NCBI GenBank assembly: GCA_047501485.1
Contig: JAZDRN010000008.1
Span: 62,001 to 126,000, forward strand
Length of the DNA: 64,000 nt
Reading direction: 5' to 3'
Source: Ancrocorticia sp047501485
Lineage (GTDB): Bacteria > Actinomycetota > Actinomycetes > Actinomycetales > Actinomycetaceae
The notes under the pieces were generated by a model, which worked only from the letters and a program-made list of their open reading frames with translations, was not told where the DNA came from and made no database searches. Below, one piece after another: positions 1-8,669 of this stretch. Position 1 is the stretch's first letter. Every line of letters starts with the position of its first letter. A program made the position numbers and the translations under genes.

Positions 1-29
1 TGCAAACAAAGAGGTTTGAAAGGTTTACT

Positions 30-1574
30 ATGTCGGATCAACTATTGCTTGGAATCGACGTCGGCACCGGCGGCGTTCGCGTCGCCCTGGTGACTCCGGA
101 GGGCGAGATGGAGGCAACCGCCTCTGTCGCCATCGACACCACAACACCCCGTCCCGCCTGGGCGGAGCAGAATCCCCAGGATTGGTGGGAGGGACTCAGG
201 CAAGCCCTTCCGCAGGTCCTCTCGAAGGTGGATGCGAGCCGGATCGCCGGGCTGAGCGTGGACGGAACATCGGCCACGCTGGTGCCCTGCGATCGTGATG
301 GCCGCCCGTTGCGCCCCGCCCTGCTGTGGATGGATGTGCGCGCGGCCCATGAGGCCGAGGAGCTCACCAACACCGGCGACCCGGCCCTGAAATACGCCGG
401 TCAGAACACCGTCTCGGCGGAGTGGGGCATTCCCAAGCTCATGTGGCTCAATCGCCATGAGAACGAGACCTACACGAAAGCCGAGGTGTTCGCGGACTCG
501 GTGGACTGGATGACCTTCCGCCTCACGGGCGAGTGGACGATGTCCATCTGCTCCGCGACCTGCAAGTTCTTCTACGACTCGAACTGGTCGGGCTGGCCCA
601 CCAACCTCTACGCGAAGGCGGGCATCCCTGATGCCCTCGCCAAGCTGCCACCGCGCGTCCTGAACATGGGCGAGGTGGCCGGCACGCTCAGCTCGCGTGC
701 CGCCGAGGAGCTGGGGCTTCCCGCAGGTATCCCCGTGGCCATGGGCGGAATCGACGCACACGTCGGCGCCATCGGCCTGGGCGTCGTGGAACCGGGATCG
801 CTGGCGCTCATCACGGGCTCCTCGCACGTCATGCTGGGACAGACCGATCAGGCCATCTACTCAAAGGGGGTCTGGGGCTCCTACTTCGACGCGATCATCC
901 CCGGTCAGTACACCGTCGAGGCGGGCCAGATCTCCACGGGCTCCATCAACAATTGGTTCGCGAAGAACTACACGTTGAAGGCCCATGAGGATGCGCGCGC
1001 CACGGGCAAGCCCCTCTACGAGATCCTCAACTCGCGTGCGGAGGATATCCCGATCGGGTCCGACGGCGTCGTCGTCCTGGATCATTTCCAGGGCAACCGG
1101 TCCCCGTTCTCCGATCCGTACTCGCGCGGCGCGATCATGGGCCTGACCCTGAGCCACAACGAGAACCACCTCTACCGCGCGGTGCTTGAGAGCGTGTGCT
1201 TCGGAACGCGCACCATCTTCGACACCTTCCGGGAGAAGGGACTGGATCCCACCACGGTGATGGTCTCGGGCGGTCCAACGAAGTCCGAGTTCTGGATGCA
1301 GATGCACGCGGATGTCACCGGTGTGCCGATGTCTCTTCCCAGCAACACGGAGGGGCCACTCATGGGCGGGGCGATCCTGGCCTCGGTCGGAGCAGGACTG
1401 TATGAGAGCATCGGCGATGCCGCCAAGGCGATGGTCAGCGTGGCCAGAACGATCGAGCCGCGCCAGGATGCCTACGAGGAGTACGACTTCTATCACCAGC
1501 GCTACCTGGAGCTGTACAGCGCGTTGGCTCCGATATCCTCCAAGACGGCGCACCACATCGGAGAAGGCAAGTAG
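30..1574 (+). CDS. FGGY-family carbohydrate (pentulose-type) kinase
   Basis: ATP-dependent sugar kinase of 514 residues, the usual FGGY length. The N-terminal phosphate-binding segment GIDVGTGGVRVAL starts at residue 8. The first lobe carries the sugar-site stretch SVDGTSATLV, and the second actin-fold lobe has MGGIDAHVGAIG, GSSHVMLG and VSGGPTKSEFW. AGAGG-type loops and the WMDVRAA region resemble xylulokinase and D-ribulokinase relatives. A purine-rich stretch (AAAGGTTTACT) precedes the ATG. It is followed by an ABC importer and a ribokinase-like gene on the same strand, so it probably phosphorylates whatever that importer brings in, most likely a pentulose or sugar alcohol. The exact substrate cannot be read from sequence. 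Confidence 0.88.
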   Translation: MSDQLLLGIDVGTGGVRVALVTPEGEMEATASVAIDTTTPRPAWAEQNPQDWWEGLRQALPQVLSKVDASRIAGLSVDGTSATLVPCDRDGRPLRPALLWMDVRAAHEAEELTNTGDPALKYAGQNTVSAEWGIPKLMWLNRHENETYTKAEVFADSVDWMTFRLTGEWTMSICSATCKFFYDSNWSGWPTNLYAKAGIPDALAKLPPRVLNMGEVAGTLSSRAAEELGLPAGIPVAMGGIDAHVGAIGLGVVEPGSLALITGSSHVMLGQTDQAIYSKGVWGSYFDAIIPGQYTVEAGQISTGSINNWFAKNYTLKAHEDARATGKPLYEILNSRAEDIPIGSDGVVVLDHFQGNRSPFSDPYSRGAIMGLTLSHNENHLYRAVLESVCFGTRTIFDTFREKGLDPTTVMVSGGPTKSEFWMQMHADVTGVPMSLPSNTEGPLMGGAILASVGAGLYESIGDAAKAMVSVARTIEPRQDAYEEYDFYHQRYLELYSALAPISSKTAHHIGEGK

Positions 1575-1663
1575 CCGGGAAGGCAGCAATGCCGGCTCGG
1601 CCGGCTGAAGCGGGCGTCGCTCCGCGAGCCTGCCGGTCCGCTCTCGAACGAGCCGCGAATCCC

Positions 1664-1712
1664 GCGAGATCCACCCCTGGAGACGGTATCCCTCTCCGCG
1701 GGTGGATCTCGC
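1664..1712 (+). terminator. Hairpin after FGGY kinase, possible terminator
   Basis: Arms GCGAGATCCACCC (1664-1676) and GGGTGGATCTCGC (1700-1712) are perfectly complementary over 13 bp, with a 23-base loop. There is no T-run behind it, so it may be a processing or stabilising hairpin rather than a classical intrinsic terminator. Confidence 0.55.
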
Positions 1713-1765
1713 ATGTTCCGAGGCAGTGGTTGCGGGCACGACGACGTTCTTCCACCGATTGAAAC

Positions 1766-1789
1766 GGTTGTCCCAACTTCTGGACAACC
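1766..1789. promoter_or_regulatory. Operator-like inverted repeat upstream of importer
   Basis: GGTTGTCC (1766-1773) and GGACAACC (1782-1789) are perfect inverted repeats with an 8-base spacer. They lie immediately before a TACTAT -10-like hexamer (1793-1798), so a bound repressor would block the promoter. The cognate regulator is not identifiable. Confidence 0.45.
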
Positions 1790-1924
1790 TTCTACTATCT
1801 GGAGGTACACACTCACCCGATTCACCTGTCGGCTCAGATGGCGCACGACAACGTCTGTTGTGTGCCATTGGAATGCGCCGATACCGAACACCACCTCCAC
1901 ACCGACTCCATGGAAGGACTTCCC

Positions 1925-2914
1925 ATGAAGAGGACTCGATCTCTTGCAGCGCTCACAGCGTGCGCTGCCCTCGCCCTCGCCGCCTGCGGCTCGGACTCAG
2001 ATTCTTCGGACGGCGCCTCCTCGGGCGGCGACTCCTACAAGGTCGCGGTGACCCAGATCGTCACCCACGCCTCCCTGGACGCCTCCATCGAAGGATTCAA
2101 AGCGGCTTTCGAGGATGCAGGTCTGGATGTGACCTTCGACGACCAGAACGCGAACAACGATCAGACCGTCGTCGCCTCCATCTCCGGTTCGATAGCATCC
2201 GACGATTACGACCTCGTCCTCGGCGTGGGAACCCCGATGGCGCAAGGGCTGGCGCAGGCCATCTCGGACACCCCGATCCTCTTCACCGCGGTGACCGACC
2301 CCGAGGGGGCCGGCCTGGTGGATTCGCTCGATGCACCCGGAGGAAACATCACGGGCACCTCCGATGCCAATCCGGTCGAAGAGCAGATCGAACTCATCAA
2401 GGAGATCGATCCCGAGGTCAAGACCATCGGCGTCATCTACAACTCCGGCGAACCCAACTCCAAGGTCCAGGTCGACTGGGTGAAGGACGCGGCAGCCGAG
2501 CTCGACATCGAGGTCAAGGAGTCCACTGTCTCCAACACGTCGGAGGTGCAGCAGGCGGCGAACTCGCTCAGCGTCGATGCCATCTACATTCCCACGGACA
2601 ACACGGTGATCTCGGCTCTCGACTCTGTGCTGCAGGTCGGCGAATCCAAGAAGATCCCCGTCTACCCGGCAGAGGGCGATTCCGTTGCCAAGGGCGGCCT
2701 CGCGACCTACGGAATCTCCTACTACGACCTCGGGTACCAGACCGGTGAGATGGCCGTCCGGATTCTCGTCGACGGCGAGGACCCCGCCACCATGGCAGTG
2801 GAGACCCAGCAGGATCTGCTCGTCTACCTCAATCTGGGTGCCGCGGAACGTATGGGCGTCACCCTCCCGCAAGAGGTCATAGATCGCGCCGAGCCCGACA
2901 ACATCACTCAGTAA
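1925..2914 (+). CDS. ABC transporter substrate-binding lipoprotein (TrpX/PF04392-like)
   Basis: 329-residue secreted lipoprotein. The start at 1925 follows GGAAGGACT and gives a standard lipoprotein signal: positive MKRTR, hydrophobic core, then LAAC with Cys21 as lipidation site; longer upstream readings lack this. The mature part has two lobes opening with YKVAVTQIVTHASLDASIEG and continuing through VGTPMAQGLAQ, GTSDANPVEEQ, IGVIYNSGEPNS and YGISYYDLGYQTG. That order matches the PF04392 family, which includes tryptophan/tyrosine binders such as TrpX. Permease and ATPase follow. The flanking sugar kinases argue for a sugar-type ligand instead, so the substrate is open. Confidence 0.85.
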   Translation: MKRTRSLAALTACAALALAACGSDSDSSDGASSGGDSYKVAVTQIVTHASLDASIEGFKAAFEDAGLDVTFDDQNANNDQTVVASISGSIASDDYDLVLGVGTPMAQGLAQAISDTPILFTAVTDPEGAGLVDSLDAPGGNITGTSDANPVEEQIELIKEIDPEVKTIGVIYNSGEPNSKVQVDWVKDAAAELDIEVKESTVSNTSEVQQAANSLSVDAIYIPTDNTVISALDSVLQVGESKKIPVYPAEGDSVAKGGLATYGISYYDLGYQTGEMAVRILVDGEDPATMAVETQQDLLVYLNLGAAERMGVTLPQEVIDRAEPDNITQ

Positions 2915-2961
2915 CATTCGCTCGGTTCGGGCGTCGGCGATCCCGGCACCCGAACCGGTCT

Positions 2962-2988
2962 CCGGCGGCTGGGACGACCAGCCGCCGG
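2962..2988 (+). terminator. Intraoperonic hairpin between binding protein and permease
   Basis: CCGGCGGCTGG (2962-2972), loop GACGA, and CCAGCCGCCGG (2978-2988) form a perfect 11-bp stem. It has no T-tract. Such hairpins between a binding-protein gene and its permease often leave the binding protein more abundant; that role is inferred. Confidence 0.6.
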
Positions 2989-3012
2989 GACGTTCTTCAT
3001 GAAGGAGCCCGC

Positions 3013-4065
3013 ATGGTAACGGCCGTCGAATTGGGGTTGCTGTACGCAATCATGGCGCTGGGCGTCTACCTCACCTTCCGGATCCTGGAGTTCGCCGATC
3101 TGACGGTGGACGGGAGTTTCACGACGGGAGCCGCCGTGGCCGCCGTCGCCATCGTCAAGGGATACGACCCTTTGGTGGCCACGGCCGCGGCATTCGTCGC
3201 GGGCCTCATGGCGGGCGTCGTCACCGGCGTGCTTCACACCAAGGCGAACATCGATGGACTGCTGGCGGGAATTCTGACGCAGATAGGGCTCTACTCGATC
3301 AACCTGCGGATCATGGGAGCGGCGAACGTCTCGCTGCTGCGCGAGGAGACCCTGTTCTCCAGTGCGCGCGACGCAGGTCAGATGGGCACGACATCCTGGG
3401 TGGGGCCGGCGATGCTGGCGCCTATCGCTCTCGTGGTCCTCGTCGCCATCATCTGGTTCCTGCATACGGACCTCGGCCTGGCCATGCGCGCCACCGGCGA
3501 CAACTCCGAGATGATCCGCTCCTTCGGCGTCTCCACCGACGCCCAGAAGATCCTCGGGCTCTCCCTGTCCAACGGTCTGGTGGCGCTCTCCGGCGGGCTC
3601 ATCGCCCAGTACCAGGGCTTCGCCGACGTCAACATGGGGATCGGCATGATCGTGGCGGGGTTGGCCTCGGTCATCATCGGTCAGGCCATCTTCGGTCGTC
3701 TCACGGTGTTCCGAGCCGCCTTCGCGGTCCTCTTCGGAGCGGTTCTCTACCGCGTGGTGATTCAGCTCGCCCTGGAGGTGGGACTGAATCCGAACGACAT
3801 GAAGCTCATCTCCGCCATCCTGGTGGTCTTGGCCCTGGTATTGCCGCAGGTCAAGTTCTTCAAACATGTACCGGCCCGCTTCAAACCCCGCAACGGGAGA
3901 ACCGCGCAGACCTCCGACGCCGATACGGCTCCCGGCCACGCGGAGTCTCCGGAATCGGACTCGGCAAGCGTCTTCGCCGCGACGGACAGCGGCACGCCGG
4001 GTGGAACATCGGCGAGTGGCGCTTCAGACCGCGACAATGGCTCGAACAGTGGAAAGGATCTGTGA
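3013..4065 (+). CDS. ABC transporter permease (LivH/TrpY-like)
   Basis: 350-residue integral membrane permease with about nine hydrophobic segments over residues 1-285, starting at VTAVELGLLYAIMALGVYLTF. The stretch LRILEFADLTVDGSFTTGAAVAA and the cytoplasmic loop around ATGDNSEMIRSFGVSTD are typical of the permease that partners PF04392 binding proteins. The C-terminal 60 residues are hydrophilic and rich in Ser, Asp and Ala, a low-complexity tail beyond the conserved family. It overlaps the following ATPase gene by four bases (ATGA), so the two are translationally coupled. Confidence 0.85.
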   Translation: MVTAVELGLLYAIMALGVYLTFRILEFADLTVDGSFTTGAAVAAVAIVKGYDPLVATAAAFVAGLMAGVVTGVLHTKANIDGLLAGILTQIGLYSINLRIMGAANVSLLREETLFSSARDAGQMGTTSWVGPAMLAPIALVVLVAIIWFLHTDLGLAMRATGDNSEMIRSFGVSTDAQKILGLSLSNGLVALSGGLIAQYQGFADVNMGIGMIVAGLASVIIGQAIFGRLTVFRAAFAVLFGAVLYRVVIQLALEVGLNPNDMKLISAILVVLALVLPQVKFFKHVPARFKPRNGRTAQTSDADTAPGHAESPESDSASVFAATDSGTPGGTSASGASDRDNGSNSGKDL

Positions 4066-4856
4066 TGCTCCGTCTCACCGGTATCAACAAGACCTTCTTC
4101 CCCGGCACCGTCAATGAACGCCGTGCATTGGTCGATGTGGATCTGCACCTCGAGGAGCGAGATTTCGTCACCGTCATCGGTTCGAACGGTGCAGGGAAAT
4201 CGACGCTGCTCAACATCGTCTCCGGGTCCATCCGCTCTGACAGCGGTACGGTGGAGGTCGGCGGGCGCAACGTCACCAAGCTGAGCGATTTCAAGCGCGC
4301 CGCCTACATCGGCAGGGTGTTCCAGAATCCTTCGGCGGGAACAGCCCCGCACATGACGATCGAGGAAAACCTCGCCATGGCCCACATGCGCGGTAAGCGC
4401 CGGGGGCTGCGCCGTGCCGTCACCAAAGCGCGCCGCGGACAGTTCACGCAGGACCTCGCCACGTTGGAGCAAGGCCTGGAGGATCGCCTGGACGATTGGG
4501 TGGGCCTGCTCTCGGGAGGGCAGCGCCAGTCGCTCTCGCTGCTCATGGCCACGTTCACCCACCCGCAGATCCTGTTGCTGGACGAACACACCGCCGCGTT
4601 GGACCCGCAGCGCGCCGCCCTCGTCACGAAGCTGACCGCCGAACTCGTCGAACGCCACAACCTCACGACTCTGATGGTCACCCACAACATGGAGCAGGCT
4701 CTGGCGATGGGCAATCGGCTCATCATGATGCACCAGGGCCGGATCATCATGGATATCGAGGGCGAGGAGAAGAAGGCCACCCAGGTCAAGGATCTGATGG
4801 GCGCATTCGAGAATATCCGCGGCGCCGAGCTGTCCGATCGCACACTGCTCGGATAA
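4062..4856 (+). CDS. ABC transporter ATP-binding protein (TrpZ-like)
   Basis: 264-residue ATPase that energises the importer encoded just upstream. Walker A is GSNGAGKST, the Q-loop region is RVFQNPSAG, the signature is LSGGQRQSLSLL, and Walker B is ILLLDEHTAALDP, where His replaces the more usual Pro after the catalytic Glu, as is common in this subfamily. The switch region is VTHNMEQAL. It starts inside the permease stop (ATGA overlap). An approximately 230-base gap precedes the ribokinase-like gene. Confidence 0.9.
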   Translation: MMLRLTGINKTFFPGTVNERRALVDVDLHLEERDFVTVIGSNGAGKSTLLNIVSGSIRSDSGTVEVGGRNVTKLSDFKRAAYIGRVFQNPSAGTAPHMTIEENLAMAHMRGKRRGLRRAVTKARRGQFTQDLATLEQGLEDRLDDWVGLLSGGQRQSLSLLMATFTHPQILLLDEHTAALDPQRAALVTKLTAELVERHNLTTLMVTHNMEQALAMGNRLIMMHQGRIIMDIEGEEKKATQVKDLMGAFENIRGAELSDRTLLG

Positions 4857-5084
4857 ACGCGTTCGCTGCTCGGGAGGTTGCAGCGGGCGCCCAATAGCCG
4901 CTCTCGTGGAACGGACCCTGGGCCCCGCCGGTCTCGGCTCCGACGGTCTATGATCGAGGGGAGACAAAAGCATCGGAGATCGTCCTCCGAAGCGCACAGT
5001 TGCGCTGGTCAGGATCCCGGTAAGCGTACAGACAGGTGTGCGGCATCCGTTCCCGATGCGACGAGCAACACGAGAAGGACCGAC

Positions 5085-5993
5085 ATGGACATCGCCGTCA
5101 TCGGCTCAAACATGGTTGACCTCATTTCCTACATCGATCGCATGCCCGCCCAGGGGGAGACGGTGGCGGCCCCCGATTTCAAGATGGGCTGCGGCGGCAA
5201 GGGCGCCAACCAGGCGATTGCCGCCGCCCGCCTCGGTTCCGAGGTGCTCATGCTGACCCGCGTGGGCAACGATATCTTCGCCGCCAACACCGTGGAGAAC
5301 TTCAAGAAGAACGGCATCGACACCACGTACGTGCTCTCCACGGATGCGACTTCCGGAGTGGCCCCGATCTTTGTGGACAAGGAGTCGAACAATTCGATCA
5401 TCATCGTTCCGGGCGCGAATCTGCTGCTCACCCCGGACGATATCGCGGCGGCGAGCGCGGACATCGCGCAGTGCAAGCTCATCGTGCTGCAGCTGGAAAT
5501 CATGCTGGAAACCGTCTACGCGGCCATCGAATTCGGTAAGGAGCATGGCATCCCGGTGCTCCTGAATCCTGCGCCGGCCCACCCGGACCTGGATATCGAG
5601 CGCATCAAGGATTGCACCTATTTCATGCCCAACGAAACGGAACTCGCGTTGCTCACGGGCATGCCCGTCGATACTCTCGACGACGTCGAGGCGGCGGCTC
5701 AGGTGCTGCTCGATAAGGGAGTGAAGGACGTCGTCGTCACTCTGGGGTCGCGCGGGGCGCTGTGGATGAACGATTCGCGCACCACGCAGATCCCGGCCGT
5801 CTCAGTCCAGGCCAAGGACACCACGGGTGCGGGCGATGCCTTCATCGGCTGCTTCAGCCACTATCTGGTGGCAACGGGCGATATCGAACGATCCCTCACG
5901 GTGGCCAGCCGCTACGCCGCGGACTCGGTCACCAAGCTGGGCACGCAGACCTCCTACGCGACCCGCGAGGAGTTCGACGACGGCGAGGCGTGA
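5085..5993 (+). CDS. Ribokinase-like PfkB-family sugar kinase
   Basis: 302-residue PfkB-family kinase. The ATG at 5085 has GAGAAGGAC eight bases upstream and begins directly with the family's first strand MDIAVIGSNMVDLISY; extra upstream in-frame sequence is unlike the family. N-terminal signature GCGGKGANQAIAAARLG and C-terminal anion hole/catalytic motif DTTGAGDAFIGCF are both intact. Closest overall shape is ribokinase. As last gene of the FGGY kinase/importer cluster it may act on the same sugar or on a related pentose. Confidence 0.88.
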   Translation: MDIAVIGSNMVDLISYIDRMPAQGETVAAPDFKMGCGGKGANQAIAAARLGSEVLMLTRVGNDIFAANTVENFKKNGIDTTYVLSTDATSGVAPIFVDKESNNSIIIVPGANLLLTPDDIAAASADIAQCKLIVLQLEIMLETVYAAIEFGKEHGIPVLLNPAPAHPDLDIERIKDCTYFMPNETELALLTGMPVDTLDDVEAAAQVLLDKGVKDVVVTLGSRGALWMNDSRTTQIPAVSVQAKDTTGAGDAFIGCFSHYLVATGDIERSLTVASRYAADSVTKLGTQTSYATREEFDDGEA

Positions 5994-5999
5994 GCCGGC

Positions 6000-6043
6000 G
6001 CGCCACAATCCGTGCGGTACCGGTGGGCCGAACGGTTGTGGCG
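6000..6043. terminator. Bidirectional hairpin between convergent genes
   Basis: Between the convergent ribokinase and GntR genes, CGCCACAATCCGT pairs with ACGGTTGTGGCG (one-base bulge). It can serve both strands. Confidence 0.55.
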
Positions 6044-6050
6044 CCCGAGT

Positions 6051-6818
6051 TCACTCGGCACGGTCGGGTTCTTTCTCGCGAAGCGCCTCCTGCTGGGCGA
6101 TGCTCTCCAGGCGAGCTTCCTCCGCTTCGCCGAAGGCTTCATGCACTTCTTGGAGTATGCCCTCCATCGCGAGGCGTGCTGCCTTGGCATCTCCTTGGAA
6201 CACGGCCTGAGCCACCGCTTCGTGGCCGGCGAGCGCCTCCGGCTTCGGCTGTGCCGGCATCAGGCCGAGTTCGGTGCGGCCTTGAAGCACCACGGCCACC
6301 ACGTCTGAGAGCGCCGCGAAGAGCTCGTTGCCGCATGAACGTAAAAGCAAACTGTGGAACTCGATGTCATAGGCGAGGAACTCGGTGAGCTGTCCCGCCT
6401 CACCCGTGCGTCGCATTTCAGAGGCGAGTGGCAGCAGTTGGGCGCGGGTGTGGATGGACGCGAATCGCGCGGCGCTTTCCGCCGCCGCCGGCTCAACGGC
6501 GAGCCGGAGTTGGGTTAGCGTGTGGACCTGGGCTTCCCGTCCCTTGGAGTGGAGGCGCCAGTCGATGAGTTGCGCATCGAGCACGTTCCAGTGATCCATT
6601 CCCTGCGCGATGAGACCTAGCCTGCGGCGGGTGCGAAGGAGCCCCATGGATTCGAGCTGGCGGGAGGCTTCACGCGCCACCGTGCGCGACACGTTGAAAC
6701 GGGACTGGATCTCCTCGAGAGTTCGAGAGGCGCCGGCTTCCCACTCCCCGTCGATGATTTCGATGCCCAGCTTGCGGGAGATGTTGTGATGGAGCAGCTT
6801 GCTCGCGTCGTTCCCCAT
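6051..6818 (-). CDS. FadR-subfamily GntR transcriptional regulator, probable gluconate regulator
   Basis: 255-residue DNA-binding regulator. The winged helix (residues about 8-75) includes RTLEEIQSRFNVSRTVAREASRQLESMGLL, the GntR recognition helix. The C-terminal all-helical FCD domain carries metal/effector-site positions in AYDIEFHSLLLRSCGN and GHEAVAQAV. It is transcribed away from gnd and shares a roughly 250-base control region with it. Gluconate operons of Gram-positives are typically controlled by such a GntR-type repressor released by gluconate or its phosphate. The target is probably the AT-rich elements described upstream of gnd and gntK. Confidence 0.85.
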   Translation of the reverse strand: MGNDASKLLHHNISRKLGIEIIDGEWEAGASRTLEEIQSRFNVSRTVAREASRQLESMGLLRTRRRLGLIAQGMDHWNVLDAQLIDWRLHSKGREAQVHTLTQLRLAVEPAAAESAARFASIHTRAQLLPLASEMRRTGEAGQLTEFLAYDIEFHSLLLRSCGNELFAALSDVVAVVLQGRTELGLMPAQPKPEALAGHEAVAQAVFQGDAKAARLAMEGILQEVHEAFGEAEEARLESIAQQEALREKEPDRAE

Positions 6819-6910
6819 GTCTTCTGGTTCCTCGATTCATGTTTCGGATGATGTTCCCGTAAGCGTACCTGTTGGGGATCTAAGTCACACAATTCAAATA
6901 ATAAATACTC

Positions 6911-7005
6911 TTAATAGGTAGACAAAGATTATTAATATAGATTAGGATAATCTCAATAGCCGTAACGGAGCGGCTGAGTGAAAGGTCGAAGATGACTACT
7001 ACGCA
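6911..7005 (+). repeat. Promoter/leader module copy A (upstream of gnd)
   Basis: This stretch aligns with 8661-8755 before gntK. Shared pieces in order are TTAATA, CAAAGATT, TTAGGATAAT (with -10-like GATAAT at 6946-6951), TCAATAG, and a final 26-base block (6980-7005) identical in both copies. That block includes a Shine-Dalgarno-like AAAGGTCGAAG and the start ATGACTACTACGCA. The GntR/FadR-type operator presumably lies in the AT-rich part. Confidence 0.75.
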
Positions 7006-7063
7006 AAGCAGACGAGAAGCAACACGATCCGATGCCCATTGTCCGAGCTCGGTCGAAGGATGA
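6992..7063 (+). CDS. Possible 23-codon leader peptide before gnd
   Basis: An ATG at 6992 sits in the same leader context as the gntK start and encodes MTTTQSRREA..., ending with TGA at 7061-7063, only four bases before the gnd ATG at 7068. Its first four codons equal those of gntK. It may be a non-functional relic of the duplicated translation start, or a real leader whose termination couples to gnd initiation. Confidence 0.35.
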   Translation: MTTTQSRREATRSDAHCPSSVEG

Positions 7064-7067
7064 TGGT

Positions 7068-8516
7068 ATGAGTCGGTTGGAAACACGGGAGCCCTCTGTG
7101 GCAGTCAGCCCTATCGGAGTCGTGGGAACCGGAGTCATGGGGGCGAGCCTTGCCCGTAACCTGGCACGGAACCTCAACAAACCAATCGCCGTTTTCGACC
7201 TGGATCGGGTGAAGGTCGATGCCCTGGTCAGCCGCCATCCGGAGGCGAGCCTTGTGGGATTCTCGGATCTCGGCGCGTTCGTCGCCGCCCTCGAGCATCC
7301 CCGCGTGGTCCTTCTCATGGTGCCCGCGGGCAATCCGGTCGATTCGTCGCTGTCCGCGCTCTGCCCGCTTCTGGGGCCTGGCGGCATCGTGATCGACGGT
7401 GGGAACACGCACTTCACTGATACGGAGCGGCGTGTGGCTTATGCGGCTGAATACGGCGTCAAGTTCATTGGTATGGGTGTTTCCGGTGGCGAGCAAGGAG
7501 CGCTGTGGGGACCGTCGCTGATGCCCGGGGGTGACCCGAGCGTGTGGGAGGCTATCAGCCCCCTACTGGAACCGATCGCGGCCAGGGCCGATGATGGTCG
7601 GCCCTGCGTGGCGCTTGTCGGATCGGGCTCGTCCGGGCATTTCACCAAGATGGTGCACAACGGAATCGAGTATGCGGACATCCAGCTGATCTCCGAGGCC
7701 TACATGTTGCTGCGTGCCAAAGGGTTCTCCGCCACCGAGGTGGCCGCAGAATTCGAGTCCTGGAATCAGGGGCGGGAACGTTCCTATCTCCTCGAGTCCG
7801 CGGTGGAGGTTCTCTCGACCGAGGATCCGGAGCACCATGGTGCCCTCGTGGACAACATTCTCGATCACGCCAAGGGGAAGGGGACCGGCGCCTGGACCGT
7901 TATGGCAGCCGCGGACCACGGAATCTCCGTCAACGTGATTGCCGCATCTTTCTTCGCCCGTTCGGCCTCCTCCGCCGTCGCCGAAAGGGATGCGTGGGTC
8001 GAGGGTGGAGCTGCGGTCTCCGGCCACGTAGACGTCGAAGCTGCCGCCGTACGTGATGCCTATTTCGCGGCGCGCCTCATCGCCTATCAGCAGGGGATGT
8101 CGCTGCTCGCGACGGCCTCAGTAGAAAGGAATTGGGGTATTCGCCTCTCCGAGGTGAGCAGGATCTGGCGCGCGGGCTGCATCATTCGCGCCGGATTTCT
8201 CGATGACATCTCGGCCGTATATCGCGCCGATCCGGAGTGCGCCTCTTTCACAGCCGTTGAACCGTTCAGGTCGCAGATGCTCACGCGCGTGCAGTCGCTC
8301 CGTCGGGTTGTGGCAGCCGCGAGTCTTGGTGCCGTTCCGGTCCCGGCGCTGGCGGCTGCACTCAATCATCAGACGATGCTGATGACGCCGCGTCTTTCCA
8401 CGTCCCTCGTTCAGCTTCTGCGTGACTACTTCGGGTCGCATACCTTCGAGCGGAACGATGCGTCCGGAAGTTTCCACATCGTGTGGGAGGGTGACCGCCA
8501 CCAGGTGCGAATGTAG
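7068..8516 (+). CDS. gnd: 6-phosphogluconate dehydrogenase (decarboxylating)
   Basis: 482 residues from the ATG at 7068, which has GAAGGA seven bases upstream; an in-frame ATG at 7032 lacks a ribosome site. It oxidises and decarboxylates 6-phosphogluconate to ribulose-5-phosphate in the cytosol. Visible signatures: dinucleotide fold GVVGTGVMGASLARN, substrate motif GMGVSGGEQGALWGPSLMPGG and catalytic KMVHNGIEYADIQLISEAY. The length matches the long dimeric Gnd class. Together with gluconokinase it provides the pentose phosphate exit for gluconate. The promoter module upstream matches that of gntK, suggesting common control by the divergent GntR protein. Confidence 0.93.
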   Translation: MSRLETREPSVAVSPIGVVGTGVMGASLARNLARNLNKPIAVFDLDRVKVDALVSRHPEASLVGFSDLGAFVAALEHPRVVLLMVPAGNPVDSSLSALCPLLGPGGIVIDGGNTHFTDTERRVAYAAEYGVKFIGMGVSGGEQGALWGPSLMPGGDPSVWEAISPLLEPIAARADDGRPCVALVGSGSSGHFTKMVHNGIEYADIQLISEAYMLLRAKGFSATEVAAEFESWNQGRERSYLLESAVEVLSTEDPEHHGALVDNILDHAKGKGTGAWTVMAAADHGISVNVIAASFFARSASSAVAERDAWVEGGAAVSGHVDVEAAAVRDAYFAARLIAYQQGMSLLATASVERNWGIRLSEVSRIWRAGCIIRAGFLDDISAVYRADPECASFTAVEPFRSQMLTRVQSLRRVVAAASLGAVPVPALAAALNHQTMLMTPRLSTSLVQLLRDYFGSHTFERNDASGSFHIVWEGDRHQVRM

Positions 8517-8646
8517 CCGTTCGATGCAGGCTCGTGGCCGAGTCTGCATCGCGGTGCGGTAGCACGGGTGCCGAGTGTGTCCCACCCTCCCGGCCGGACG
8601 ATGGTCCTATGCCGGATTGGGAATGTGCATACGTCACACTTTTAGA

Positions 8647-8669
8647 AGGTATTAAGACTCTTAATACCT
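8647..8669. promoter_or_regulatory. Perfect palindromic operator upstream of gntK
   Basis: AGGTATTAAG (8647-8656), ACT, CTTAATACCT (8660-8669): a perfect 10-bp palindrome with a 3-base centre in an AT-rich promoter. Its right half is partly conserved in the gnd copy (ACTCTTAATA near 6907-6916). It is a good candidate for the GntR-type repressor site. Confidence 0.6.

Larger units (their letters stand above)
1575..1924. other. Intergenic region with hairpin and operator-like dyad
   Basis: 350 bases without a convincing gene between the FGGY kinase and the importer lipoprotein. It contains a perfect 13-bp inverted repeat at 1664-1712 and a perfect 8-bp dyad at 1766-1789, listed separately. A TACTAT -10-like hexamer lies at 1793-1798 just after the dyad. 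I infer that the importer has its own regulated promoter here. Confidence 0.6.
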
